A DNA stretch of 64,000 nucleotides from NCBI GenBank assembly GCA_024529925.1, contig JAFEUB010001171.1:1664001-1728000 (forward strand), written 5' to 3'. The notes below the pieces were generated by a model. It searched no databases and was not told the origin of the DNA. It worked only from the letters and a program-made list of their open reading frames with translations. Below, in pieces: positions 37,301-48,307 of this stretch (the stretch's first letter is position 1; each line of letters starts with the position of its first letter). Source of the DNA: Ophthalmolycus amberensis. Lineage: Eukaryota; Chordata; Actinopteri; Perciformes; Zoarcidae. A program made the position numbers and the translations under genes.

Positions 37301-40300
37301 CAGGCTGGCGTATGGAGGTGGCTTTACACACACACACACACACGCACACACACACACACACACTGCCAATCACATTAGTTTCTATGCTTCAGATCAGGCC
37401 TATGGCAAAAAGGAACACTGAAATCCAGATTATCCTTCTTTTTTTACAATTTGTCACACTGAGTTGATAATATTAGTCCTCTCTGTGCTCCTGTAGGCAA
37501 TGTTTGGCCTCTGATCAGTTAAGTACATTATGGATGAGAAAACCTGGGTGTTTTTTGACTGGAAAATTAACACAAAATCTGAGTTCAAGTTTTTTCTCAA
37601 TATAGAATGCCTTAAAACAGGGAAAATGTCCATCACAACTTCACTACAAATCCCAAGGCTTAGTCTTCAAATTACCCAACAGTCCAAAACCCCAAAATAT
37701 ACATAACCCAAAGAAAAGCCGCAAATTCTCACATTTTAGAATCTGTATCCAGTGAATGTTTGGCATTTTAGCTTGAAAAATGACTTAAATGATGAATCGA
37801 TTATCAAAATAGTTGCCAATTAATTTTCTGTTAATTGATTAATTGTGACCAAACGCCCCTCAAAATCTAAAAAAAGTGCGGAAATGCCCTCAAACAAGAA
37901 ATGCAAAGTTCTCCTCTGCCTCAGACAAACGTGTTTGTGTACACGCGTACACACACAAACACACAAGCAGCCACGAACACAAAGAAGCAGTCAGATGGTT
38001 TTACAGCCATGCATCAACACACCCATGCTGCTTCTAATCCAGTGGTATGCGCTGAGCTGTTTAGTGTAACAGCTCAGCAGTTGTTCAGCAATGATATTCA
38101 CGACACATGTGCCTCGTGTCAAAGGGCACGTAGTCTCAGCTGTAGGCTACTCAGAAACGCGTAAATTGACAGTTGAACTGCTGTGATAGGTGTGTGTGTG
38201 TGTGTGTCGGTCTCTGGCAGCTGTGCAAGGTCTTCAGACTGTGTGTGTGAATGTGTGTGTGTGTGCTTCTCTTCACTGTAGTAGTCGATAGGTGACTGTG
38301 CACTTTCACTGTACACAGCTTATCAGTTAAACCAAAGCTGCTATTCATTGTAGACACATCGAGGTGGACTGAAGATGACCAGAGCACTCATTATAGGTCC
38401 CGATTAGTCTAATTACAAACTGACACTGCTCAGCCAGCGACATGTTTCAAAGCTACAGGACTTTATTTTATATTCTAGCAGCTGATATCCCAAAGTGTCC
38501 AAAGAGACCAAACATTTCCGGTAGATTTCTTTTGGGAAATGTGTATAAAATATTGCACTAGATGTCTAGAATATTTCCATTTGCTGAATAGTCATGGGTT
38601 TGAATATTTAACCCAGTGAAAACATCATATAGCTTCAATAAAGAGCTGTAACAAGCTGGTACAAAATATATAAATGGGGTACTGACAGACAGAGACAGTA
38701 ACAACCTTCAAGCTGCTTCAAGGGAAATAAAAGTGCTTCCCCATTATCAAAGTATCTCACTTAAGATGAAAAGTGTTTTTTTTCTCATCTTCATGTATGC
38801 AGAGCACAATCACCTACACACCATGGTCGACTGGTAAAAAGACAAGCTTGGTGATATTTCTTGTGCAGTACTCCCCCTGCTGGAGAGATATGTTACTACA
38901 GCTGTTATCTCCAAAATAAACTGCTGCGTTTTCTCGCATTTAAAGCTCACAAAGCAAAAAGGCAATGCTGCTATCTAACATTTGCCTTTTTCCACCCTCC
39001 AGGGCCCCATCGCTCCTCCTCTCTTTGACCCCCCCAGTGCTCCGTCCTGTCCTCCTCCTCCCGGCCCACCGCCGGTCTTCACTGATGATGACTCCCAGCC
39101 TCAGGCGGGCAGTGCGGTGGCCCAACACTCAGAACTCTTTGCCCAGCTCAACCAGGGCATGGACATTACTAAAGGTGGGTTGAATGAAGTTTATGTGCAA
39201 AAGGACGTACTGTAGCTACCATTAATGACACAGAGATCATGCCCTGATATTTAATTTAATTAAATGAATTACAGAAAATAGTAGTGGAACTGTTCAATGT
39301 TTTTCTACTACATCCCTGCATGTGCATACATAATTTCTCCTCATGTTTTCCACCTATAGGTCTGAAGCATGTATCGGATGGCAAGAAGACCCATAAGAAC
39401 TCCAATCTGCGTTCGCAAGCAACACCGACCAAAACAAAGTCCCCAGGGACTGTGAACTCTCCCAGGGCAGCAGTCCAGAAAAAAAACCCTCTGCTGGAGC
39501 TTGAGGGGAAGAAATGGAGGGTGGTATGTGAAATGTTTACTTTCTCTTTGAGGGATTATTCCCAAAGTAAGATACTATATTTCCATCTGGTGGTAAATCC
39601 TCTATTATTGACTGAATATGTACCCTTGTGGTTGTAGGAGAACTTTGAGCAGAAACACGACCTGATGATTGAGGAGACGGAGCTCAAACAAGTGGTCTAC
39701 GTCTTCGGCTGTAACAACTCCACCCTGCAGATTAAGGGCAAAATTAACTCCATCATCATAGGTGAGCACTCTGAAAACAGACCGAAATGTTTTTTATAAA
39801 TTCATAGTTTCTGATTATGATCTTAATCTGTATTGACTCTCTCCAGACAACTGCAAGAAGATGGGTTTGGTTTTTGAGAATGTCGTTGGGATTGTGGAGA
39901 TCATCAACTCCAAGGGAATTCAGTTACAGGTGAGAAAAACATTTACAGAATACATTGGCTTCAAAGGACTCTCAAATTGAGATTCTAACCTCTGTTTGAA
40001 CATCATTAGAATCAGTTGTTTTTCACATCAGTAATTGCAAGATGTCTGTCTGTAGGTGTTGGGAACAGTTCCCACCATTTCCATCAACACGACAGAGGGC
40101 TGCCAGGTCTACCTCAGCAAGGACTCCCTCAACTGTGACATCGTCAGTGCCAAGAGCTCTGCGATGAACATCCTGGTACCACAAGATGAGGAATATGTGA
40201 GTGTCTTGAGATCAGGGACAAGGAGAGTAGTTGGATCTCTCTGAATATGTGTTAGTCCACTGTTTTTCCTGAGTCTTTCATGTGTGTAGTTCTTGTTCCA

Positions 40301-40422
40301 CAGTTGCATTCACAGTTACCTTCTTCGTTATTCTACAGAGGGAGTTTCCAGTACCGGAGCAGTTCAAGACCGCTTGGGACGGCTCCAAGCTGGTGACAGA
40401 GCCGACTGAAATCGCAGGCTGA
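27003..40422 (+). CDS. cap2: Cyclase-associated protein 2 (actin regulator)
   Basis: Coding exons: 27003-27120, 27221-27321, 28817-28894, 34288-34431, 35101-35186, 35796-35901, 39003-39174, 39360-39523, 39638-39761, 39847-39929, 40056-40196, 40339-40422. Phases close throughout, giving 466 residues (human CAP2 477). CAP proteins recycle actin: the N-terminal half works with cofilin on filament ends and the C-terminal half recharges G-actin with ATP. Visible parts are an N-terminal coiled-coil MEGLMERLEQAVTRLEKM, the helical folded domain (residues about 50-215, including LFNHLSAVSESIPALGW), a proline-rich linker PPPPGPPP, a WH2-like LFAQLNQGMDITKGL, and the CARP beta-helix domain from about residue 310, ending EPTEIAG. 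Closer to CAP2 than CAP1 by the exon 1 and C-terminal sequence and by rbm24 linkage. Intron after 27120 uses a GC donor. AATAAA at 41086 may end the transcript. Confidence 0.95.
29731..29866 (+). repeat. (GT)n/(TCTG) compound microsatellite, cap2 intron
   Basis: GT repeats are interrupted at nearly regular intervals by TCTG. A smaller GT then GA tract precedes it at 29671-29700. It lies in the long intron between exons 28817-28894 and 34288-34431. Confidence 0.95.
31278..31331 (+). repeat. (CA)n microsatellite cluster, cap2 intron
   Basis: A CA tract with one AGAC interruption. Further CA tracts follow at 31383-31399 and 31496-31522, and a GT tract at about 31611-31680, so CA and GT runs face each other within 400 bases. 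Confidence 0.95.
32155..32365 (-). mobile_element. Dispersed perciform repeat fragment ('gctaagctaagc' family), copy 1
   Basis: The order of phrases (GTTAGTGAGCTTTAGAAGTG, CTGGTGGCCAGGCCAGCTG, TTTCCCACTGTTTC, TTATGCTAAGCTAGGTTGGC) matches a family I have seen repeatedly in perch-like genomes. It is in the same orientation as the second segment near 36750. Recognition is by memory, without a search. Confidence 0.5.
36392..36632 (+). mobile_element. Same dispersed repeat family, copy 2, with a nested insertion
   Basis: From ATTTAGCATTTTGGGAAATT to CTAGCATAAAGATTAGAAAC the sequence follows the same family as copies 1 and 3, but reversed. It is split after GAGAGTTAGATCGA by a LINE-tail-like insert (36460-36511), and the family sequence resumes at TCGATAAGGAGACTAATACC. 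Confidence 0.5.
36460..36511 (+). mobile_element. LINE 3' tail-like insert nested in a repeat
   Basis: CAAATTTCCCCTTGGGGATG followed by AATAAAGTATA and TTCTATTCTATTC resembles the 3' end of a non-LTR retrotransposon common in fish. TCGA flanks both sides, consistent with a short target-site duplication. Confidence 0.55.
36750..36900 (-). mobile_element. Same dispersed repeat family, copy 3, inverted relative to copy 2
   Basis: TTATGCTAAGCTACATTAGG, CTGTAGCTTCATATTTACCA and GAGTGGTATCAATCTTCTCA are approximate reverse complements of parts of copy 2. The two copies are about 150 bases apart in the cap2 intron, so the transcript could fold back. Confidence 0.55.
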
Positions 40423-40602
40423 TTGACGCTTCGTCTTCATTACCACCGGGTTATCATTGATTTTCTTTTTTTTGAATAATCTCTGTCCGAGACATAAAAG
40501 GGATTAATGCGACACACTAACTTTTGGTCCACCTGTTGTTCCTATATTTGTGACTTCATGTCTCTCTAGCACTTTGAAACCGTTGATTATGTCACCAGTA
40601 AT

Positions 40603-40692
40603 CACTAGTCACTAGTCATGTAGTATCATGTAAAGTGTCTTTGAGTACCTTTTAAAGCGCTATACAACTAAAATGTATTATTACAGTTACAC
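40603..40692 (+). mobile_element. SINE/LINE 3' tail-like sequence in cap2 3'UTR
   Basis: GTAAAGTGTCTTTGAGTACC then TTTTAAAGCGCTATACAACT and AAAATGTATTATTACAG matches a 3' tail widespread in teleost SINEs and LINEs, by memory. It starts about 180 bases after the cap2 stop. Confidence 0.5.
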
Positions 40693-41085
40693 TTAGTAAA
40701 TGAAGATTATGCAACACTGCTCACTATACTTTGCATTAACAGCAGATGTCAGTCTTGCTAGTGTTTGTATTGTAAAACCAATCAGGTCAGACGAATGTTA
40801 CAATGTCAGATTCTGTAGAAGTTATTGATTCAACGTGAAATAATGAACTAAATACTTAGTTATTTCTGAGAATACTTAGAAATCATGCGACGAGCACTGC
40901 ATTTGTACACCTTTGACGGTTGTAGTAACTTTCACACTTCCTAGTCTCCTTTGTAGTATTACTTTGTACTAAGATGTAGCACATGGCACCAGCATAAAAT
41001 ACATAAGACAGTATACACCACTAATGCTTTTCAAAACTTTTAATTAACATTAAAGCAAATGTATGTAATTGTGTATCATTTTTCA

Positions 41086-41091
41086 AATAAA
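41086..41091 (+). terminator. cap2: Candidate cap2 distal poly(A) signal
   Basis: AATAAA about 660 bases after the stop. On the opposite strand ATTAAA lies near 41039-41044 and could serve aunip, so the 3' ends of the two convergent genes may overlap. Confidence 0.4.
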
Positions 41092-41116
41092 ATCAAAACC
41101 CTCTGTTCTTGTTTGT

Positions 41117-41265
41117 CAGAGTTTTTTTTGCAAAAGAGAGCTGCACCTGGCAAGACATCAGCATCAAAGAGACCAAAACAAAAAGAACTAGCAAACTCTT
41201 ACATGGAAAACAGAGAAAGACTTCAACATCCAGGAAAATACAAAAGATTTACAGATGAAGAAAGG
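41117..41265 (+). other. Unassigned exon-like open frame between cap2 and aunip
   Basis: A Lys/Arg-rich open stretch of about 48 codons (containing RPKQKELANSYMENRERL and KYKRFTDEE) is bounded by a usable acceptor (TTTGTCAG) and a donor (AAAG|GTAGGT). I do not recognise the product. It could be an orphan exon, a fragment of a transposon gene, or chance. It lies within the possible 3' overlap of cap2 and aunip. Confidence 0.3.
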
Positions 41266-41415
41266 TAGGTAAGACAGTCACAGAAATAATTACAATATTT
41301 TCAGTTTGAAAGTAGCTAAAAAAATCAAACAAGAAATGTCAGTTTATAACTGATTTCAAACTCTGGCTGCACAGATGATACGAGTACATCAACACAAGCG
41401 TTTCAAAGTCTCCTT

Positions 41416-43017
41416 TCAGTGTTTGATGACCATATTCCCCTGAGAGTCTTGAGTAAAGAGCATCTCGTCTTCCTCATCTTGGTCCACAAGAGATTTATAA
41501 GCGCCCGTTCGCACCATCACAGAGCTTATGTTGCTCTTGTCTTTGAGTGGACTCCTAGCTTGCAGACCTCTGTGCGCTATCACCCGGAAGCCTTCAGAGT
41601 CCTGTGTGAACAACATGGCCAGACTGTCCTCATCGACCTCTCTGCAGCACAGCTTCGCTGCTGTTTTCTTTAGCGGAGAGCAGCTCGGTTTGGTCCACTT
41701 GAACTGTGACTCAAGGCTCTCCTCTTCATCGGCGCTTTTCAACATGCACAAGGGAACATGTTTTCGAGGTGATGCGGTTTTTGGCTCAGTACATTTACGA
41801 TCTGAAAGAGGTTCAACGTGAGAGAGAGTTGAGTGCTTTCTTGGGGACGTAAAGGACAAAAACTTGCTGTTTTCTTTCTCTTGAGAAGAAGGAAAATGTT
41901 TGACGGATTTTTGAGTCGAGGTTCCACCTTCCACATTAATCTGAATACCAAAGGCGTCCTCACGTCGTAGACTGTCCAGGAAGGCTGGCTCAGAGTCGCT
42001 AACGTCCTTCGCACCTTCAGAATATTGGCTAAAGGTGAACAGTGGGTCCTGACTCCACGCCTGTGGAACAGGCTGACTGTCACCTGGCAATGAGGAGGCT
42101 GCAATGAACCTCCTCTTCCTCAGTGGTGGATTTAGCTCCTCATATTGCTCTTCTGCTGCCTGCTCCTCCCACAGTGCTGCTTCAGGCTCAGTCACATTTT
42201 CCCTTTCCCACTCATGATTCACTCCAGGCTCAGAGTTATACAAGTCAAACATTTCAAGTCTTCGTTTTGTCCCCGATACTACAGGTGAGGGTGCAGTTAA
42301 GGCGTGTGTGGCCGAGGTAGATGATGATGAAGAAGGCTGCACTGGATCCATGTTTGGCACTTCAGAAGTAGACATCTTATTGAGAACTTTAGGCAGAAGG
42401 TACAAGAAAAAAGCATTATGTTAACACAAAAACAAATGGTTGTTTCAATGTATACATTCAGCAAGTCAATGGTTTACTGCAGCTTTATCAGCTTCTGACT
42501 GATGCAGCAAAATATGGTACTCATCCTAAGAAAATGTCTTAGCAGGGTTTTGCAACGTACCTCTGCCCTGAGGTGTGAAAAAGGTTGATATAGAACTCTG
42601 TTTGGTCTTTGGCATCTCCATTTTGGTCTGGGTGAAATTGAGTGCCACAGCCAAACTGTATCCTCCAGCGAAGGGATTCAGCAGTTTAGAAATGGGACGG
42701 GGGTACCGTTTCTAAAAATAAAAAAATCAGAAGACATGCAGGTTAAAATGTGATCCTACTAAGACACAAAGTGCAAAAACTGAGGAAATGGCTACTGTTA
42801 TGATGATATACTGGAAGTGGTAGTATGTAACATCTGCTGTGAACAAGTTATTAAATCTATTCATTCACTGCTTTATTGATCAGTCATAATTTTGTTCGTT
42901 TAGCTAACTAGTTTCCACATTTACCTGTTTGGCTTTTCCTTTCAGTTGCACAGTATCCAGCCAAACTCCACATTCCTCTTGAGCAGAGGTCTGCAGAGCT
43001 GGTTTGGAGGTCTTCAT
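41416..43017 (-). CDS. aunip: Aurora kinase A and ninein-interacting protein
   Basis: Three exons on the minus strand, 43017-42925, 42711-42561 and 42386-41416, join in phase to 404 residues (human about 357). AUNIP binds Aurora A and ninein at centrosomes and spindle poles, and also favours DNA end resection with CtIP at double-strand breaks. Recognition rests on the N-terminal ECGVWLDTVQLKGKAKQ block, the SSISTFFTPQGR motif ending exon 2, and a C-terminal LFTQDSQGNMVIKH. The latter motif is present twice (LFTQDSEGFRVIAH upstream). The long third exon is acidic and Ser-rich with LRKRRF as a possible nuclear signal and a KEN tripeptide at about residue 252. A 5' non-coding exon part begins at about 43037 after an AG. 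The gene converges on cap2 and diverges from vps28 over a shared promoter. Confidence 0.88.
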
Positions 43018-43389
43018 AGTGGAGAGGGAAGGACAGATCTGTAATACATTAAATACACAATTGTATTTGTGCGTAGGATAACATAGATTTTTGATATACG
43101 TTCGCTGCATGATTTATCACAGGCAATATTACGTTCCTCGTCTTTATCTAACGCTAATTCACCCCATAATTCTTCCATAATCTAAATTACGCGACTGGTG
43201 TTGACCAGTTAGACAACTTCACCAACTTAGATTCTCCATTCAACGCAAATCATCATATCATATTTGAACTGGCCTCGTCGGATTTTACCTTAATGTTTCA
43301 GCTTTCCTTTGCGTTTCCTTAACCTCTTTTAATCTACCTTTTTGTACAGTAATTTCCCCTCAATACCGTTTGAGTCTGGCGCTTCGACA

Positions 43390-43646
43390 ACGGGCTCCCA
43401 CTGATGTTTGCCTGATTGAAAATGATGTGATTAAGCCTTGAAATCCATTCTTTACTCCTAACAACTCCTTAAAATAGGTGATATACATAGCCTAGTAATA
43501 AACCAACGTTACTTATGTTGATATGCTAGTATTAATCTAAATTGTCTTTATTTTAAGTGAGGCTCAATGGACACCTAATATTGTGACGTCTACGGGTCCT
43601 CGCGGGAGGGTGTGTTTACATAGACGTCACAGCTGTTTGCCGAAGA
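43390..43646 (+). promoter_or_regulatory. vps28: Bidirectional aunip/vps28 promoter with paired CRE sites; vps28 exon 1 end
   Basis: TGTGACGTCTA at 43582-43592 and its exact reverse complement TAGACGTCACA at 43621-43631 form an inverted pair of cAMP-response/ATF elements 28 bases apart. A GC-rich spacer lies between them. A donor at 43647 (GAAGA|GTAAGT) probably ends a non-coding first vps28 exon. The next exon starts at 44432. Confidence 0.5.
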
Positions 43647-44455
43647 GTAAGTAGAATGTCTTTTAATTTCGTTTAGTAAACAATTATATTGAAGAATTCT
43701 GCGAGTGTTGTACAATAACGGTCACTAATACAAACGTTAGTGTTCACAAACAGCTACTTGTATGTACCAGTTATAATAAATCATACAGGAAGTGTTGAAG
43801 AGCTAGCATCGACAGCTAACTTCGGGCTAGCTGGTTCGGCAAAACAACAAATTATAGGCTTTCTTCAGCTGAAGGGTTTTGTCTAATTCTCCGTCAATCA
43901 GCAACTTATTCGTTTACATTGTAAGATTTTTAATCTATTAACTTCTGTCGCATGGTGACCGCGGGGTCTTAAAAGTATTGTCAGAGCATTGCATTTCATA
44001 TTTATAGATAACGCTAAGGCCTAAAGGTATTACATTTCGTTAACAAATATCTTACATTATTTCCTTGTTCTTTCGTAGGATTGAATAAATACCTTAACTT
44101 ATCGTTTCAAAAATGTTTTTGTGTGTAACGTTACAATTTACTCTGATGTGATGTTGTACGACAGTCCAGGTACTGTTTACGTTAGTGTATTGGCTCAGTT
44201 GTCAGGAAAGAAGATGAAAAAAAACAGCTCGCACCCAAACCACGAACTGAGGTCCTTGTCGCACTTAACTATTTAAATTTGCCACATACTGTGTTAAATT
44301 GCAGGGCTTACACCTCCCCTGTGGATCTGATGTATCAACACACATCCATAATACCAAAAAGAAGAGCATATTTTGCTTGGTCACAACTATCAGTCAGTAG
44401 TTAGACACATTGTAACTTAAATCTTTTTCAGATTAAGTTTGGATATATCAGCATC

Positions 44456-46184
44456 ATGTTCCATGGGATTCCAGTTACAGGAGGTGTGGAAGGAGGTAAG
44501 CCTTTTGAATAAATCTAATGTATACAAATTAGGTATTCAAACTGTTCAATTGGCCTCCTTTCAACAGTCAATTATAGTTAATGTCACTCAAAGCATGTCA
44601 TTGTTTTTTTTCCCCCACAGCTCCGGCCAATAAGCCCGAGTTATATGAGGTAAATGGAAAAAAAATGTTGTGCTTAAATGAAGTCTTAGAAAACAGGATT
44701 TGTAATAAAACCTAAAGAAACACACTCAGTAATGCAATTACAATTACCTGGTCATTTCAATCAGAAATATGTGATATTGTTCTTGTTAGCTATTGTAAAG
44801 CCTTTCAACACAAATCATGTCTTTTCAGGAGGTGAAATTATACAAGAATGCAAGAGAACGAGAGAAGTAAGTGTGTGATATATATTACCAATTACTAGCC
44901 TAATATGAACACAGGAACCCCGGCATTCATAATGTGGTTAGTGTTGTAACACCTCATGATTAACCCTTTTTTCTGAAGGTATGACAACATGGCAGAGTTG
45001 TTTGCTGTTGTGAAGACCCTTCAGGCCCTGGAGAAGGCTTACATCAAAGACTGCGTCACACCGAATGAGTGAGTTATACTTGAGTTACATTTTCTTTTCG
45101 TTTAAAAGACGAACAAAAATTCCTCCTCTGACTTTGGTTGTATGTTTGTAATTAATGTGCAGGAGTTGTCTGTTTCAGGTACACCGCTTCCTGTTCCAGG
45201 CTGTTGGTTCAGTATAAGGCTGCTTTCAAACAGGTGCAGGGCTCCGATGTGGGCTCCATCGACGACTTCTGCAGGAAATACAGAGTGAGTTCTCATTTAG
45301 AGCAAAGATGATTTTATGACCCATTTGACTTTGTTCACAAATGGGCCATTAAGTTGTTCTACCAGTTAGAGTTTTTCTTGTTAAGGACGCCACTCTTGTC
45401 ATTTTGTTCCCTAGCTCGACTGCCCACTAGCCATGGAAAGGATTAAGGAGGATCGACCAATCACCATCAAGGATGACAAAGGGAACCTGAACCGCTGCAT
45501 TGCAGACATAGTTTCTGTACGTCCTCTTTCCGCTCCAACACATTAAACAGTCAGCGCAAACAGGAGGCTTGTTCTGGGCGTTTTCCAGAATAAAAGGCCG
45601 TCATTTTTTATAAAACTGATTATGGCAAAGACTGTGTGCCCTGCTTGTGTTGCCTACTGTAAAACAATAATATCATATTTCTTGTTGGTGATTGAGGAAG
45701 TCGTAATGATTGTGTGAGCACTGTCTCATTGTTCGTCACTTTTTCTTTCAGCTCTTCATCACTGTGATGGACAAGCTGAGACTGGAGATCAGGGCCATGG
45801 ATGAGGTAAATATAAAAAGGGTCAAACTTAAACCATAGACAGACTTAAAACAACTGCTTAACTGATTCTTCTCTGTTGGTCCAGATCCAGCCAGACCTGA
45901 GGGAGTTGATGGAAACCATGAACAGAATGAGCAACATGCCTCCAGACTCAGAGGCTAAGGACAAAGTCAGCCTCTGGTGAGTTACACTGGACCACCCAGT
46001 TAACAGTGTTCATATTGTTTGCCATAACTGTTATCTAGCTTGAGTTTCATTTTTTCCCACCAGGTTGACCACCCTCAGCAGCATGTCGGCCTCAGACGAG
46101 TTGGACGATAACCAGGTGCGCCAGATGCTGTTTGATCTTGAGTCTGCCTACAATGCCTTCAACCGCTTCCTCCATTCCTCCTGA
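44456..46184 (+). CDS. vps28: Vacuolar protein sorting 28 (ESCRT-I subunit)
   Basis: Exons 44456-44495, 44621-44649, 44829-44866, 44979-45068, 45179-45284, 45415-45516, 45752-45805, 45885-45976 and 46064-46184 give 223 residues in phase; human VPS28 has 221. Vps28 pairs with TSG101 and VPS37 in ESCRT-I, which sorts ubiquitinated cargo into multivesicular bodies. The start MFHGIPVTGG, the helical core with KLYKNAREREKYDNMAELF, the RLDCPLAMERIKEDRPITIK block and the C-terminal four-helix domain (about residues 125-223, ending YNAFNRFLHSS, which contacts ESCRT-II in the family) are all near-identical to mammalian sequence. The ATG at 44456 is preceded by an untranslated part of exon 2. AATAAA at 47180-47185 gives a 3'UTR of about 1 kb. 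Confidence 0.98.
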
Positions 46185-47179
46185 AGCATTTGGCCAACAT
46201 TGATCCGTCTGAAATTCTGATTCTAATATCTATTCTGTTAAAAAAGGAACACTCTACTTTCTCCTTTGGGTTGTTGGTAGGGAGTGGATTTATATCTGTA
46301 CAGGTTTTCTGTCTCATATCGACCCAATCCTTTCCTGTCATTTGATTGACATGTCCTTTATTCATGTTGTTAACTATTTAAACTTCACCGCCTTGTATAC
46401 TCCACTGTGTCTGGTACATCATGCCGCCCGCAGCTTTGCCCACCAGGGTCGCCCTGTGATGTGAGACGCTCCATTGGCCTCTTTTCTAGATAAGCTTGTG
46501 TGATAAATCTTTTAACTTTGGCTGTTTATTCTGCCCTGGACAAAAGGTTTACTTATAACTTTGTACTGTAATATCAAAAAAGTCTAATTTTATACTTGGG
46601 TTTTGCAGTGCACAACAAAGAGGTGTGATACAATTATATTGGACAAAGAAAAGGTTGCAACAGCCAAGGCCTTTGTATTATTTGAAAGAAATATATATTT
46701 TTTTTCCTCCTTTTTGGTACCCTAATTCTATTCACGACCTGCCACTTGGGGTCGGATTAGCAAATTCCGCTCTGTATAACATTTAGTTATTCTATCATGT
46801 TTTTACTGCAGGATCCTGCAATGTCTTTTTGTCGATAGAGTAAAAGAAACTGACATAGTTAATGGAAAATCGATGCAGCTGAAATAATTGTTTGAACTTT
46901 AAGATTAAACTGCACTTCAAATGAATAATTATATTGAAACTTTGGTGGAAGGAATTATTTGTGTACATTTGCTAGCCCTGTTTTCTGTTAACACACCTAA
47001 TCCATCTTTCCTTTAGTGAGGCTTTGGTCACATGACGTAGGTAAAAGGGAGGTGAGCACCCCCCCTCCTCTTGCTAAATATGTTTCAACCCTTAAACACC
47101 ATCAGGGGGAGCATATTAGTTAAGATTTATCATTGTAAATAATAGTTTTGATTGTTAAATGAGCATGTAACTTTTTAGA

Positions 47180-47185
47180 AATAAA
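47180..47185 (+). terminator. vps28: vps28 poly(A) signal
   Basis: AATAAA in an AT-rich context about 1 kb after the stop. No coding exon lies between the stop and this signal. Confidence 0.55.
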
Positions 47186-47199
47186 GATGAAAAATCTAC

Positions 47200-48307
47200 C
47201 TCCAACTTTATGTTGTGTGTGAATAAGATCAATTTGTTTGTGTTATTCCTCTTTATTCATTTTGGTCATATCATTGTTTTGACTGCCCTTTGTATGCATT
47301 TGTGTTTATTTATTCCAGGTGAATTGTTTATTTGACACAGCAGCAGAAATGATCCATGACTAGATTTACTTGTGTGGCCTCGGGGCAGAAAGTAGCTGCT
47401 GGGCCGCTGTTGACCACACACCCAACGAATCTGACCCAGGATTCAATTCTAACTTTTAATACTCGGAAAGTACTAACTTCTTTGCAGACTCAATACCTAG
47501 CCCGAATACTAACTGGCCACCTGATTGTGTGTTGTGTAGGCCGGTGACATTGGCACCATCTGCCCTGAAACTGACTTGTTGCTCCCGTAAGTGGTCAGGC
47601 AGCATGTTTCCGCTCTGAAGTTAGCCAGTGTTGATCACTGAAGCAGTTGACTTTCCCTTTTTGTTTCTACTTGCTTGTGAGGACTGGTCCCAGTGTGCTG
47701 CAGTACTAAAACCAATAGAACATTCATTAAACAGAAACGAGGAACTTCATATAATTTGGAAACAACATGAAAGAAAAAAATGTGCACATTTACAGAGGAT
47801 ATCTTGAAATCCCAGTGCATCAAACGCCATGATGTCCCTCAATGACTTGTGAAGCAGGAAGTGTTTGTTTCTGCGGCTCCTTTAAGAACCAGGAAGCAGC
47901 GCATTTGTTACCAGGACGACAAGTAATGATACAACTCCGGCTCGTCTGCGGCAGTGGGTGTTTGCAAACTCGCAGTGAGAATTGAACTACCACCATGACA
48001 AACAACTGGTTTTGCACAGTGCAGGTGAACAGAGTGCATTTTATTTTAGTCACTAAATTGATTTAAAACGAACCAGCTGCTCCTCGACGCACATTGAACA
48101 GTAAGATACTTACCGCTATACACAGTGTCGCGTGTGTGTTGCTACTACACAAAGACTATTTTGCGTCCATGCATTTTTATTACTGTGGGTTGTGGAAATT
48201 ATCATTGCATTTAAAGCTGCATCTCTGACGGACGTGGCTCCACAATTCATTTCCAGCCATTATTTTTTTTTTACTGTTTTCCGGAAATCCAAGACCTCTG
48301 AGCCAAA
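47200..48307 (+). promoter_or_regulatory. mapk15: Intergenic vps28-mapk15 and presumed mapk15 5' region
   Basis: No coding exon is seen. A possible non-coding exon ends at 48100 (TTGAACA|GTAAGA), with a matching acceptor TTTCCAG near 48256. CCGGAA, an ETS core, lies just upstream of the ATG. Confidence 0.35.

Noticed and set aside
41528..41821. Plus-strand open frames over the aunip last exon
   Set aside because: They are shadows of the minus-strand coding exon, which has clear homology.
47905..47925. Possible full RFX X-box before mapk15 (GTTACC...GACGAC)
   Set aside because: The second half matches only four of six positions.
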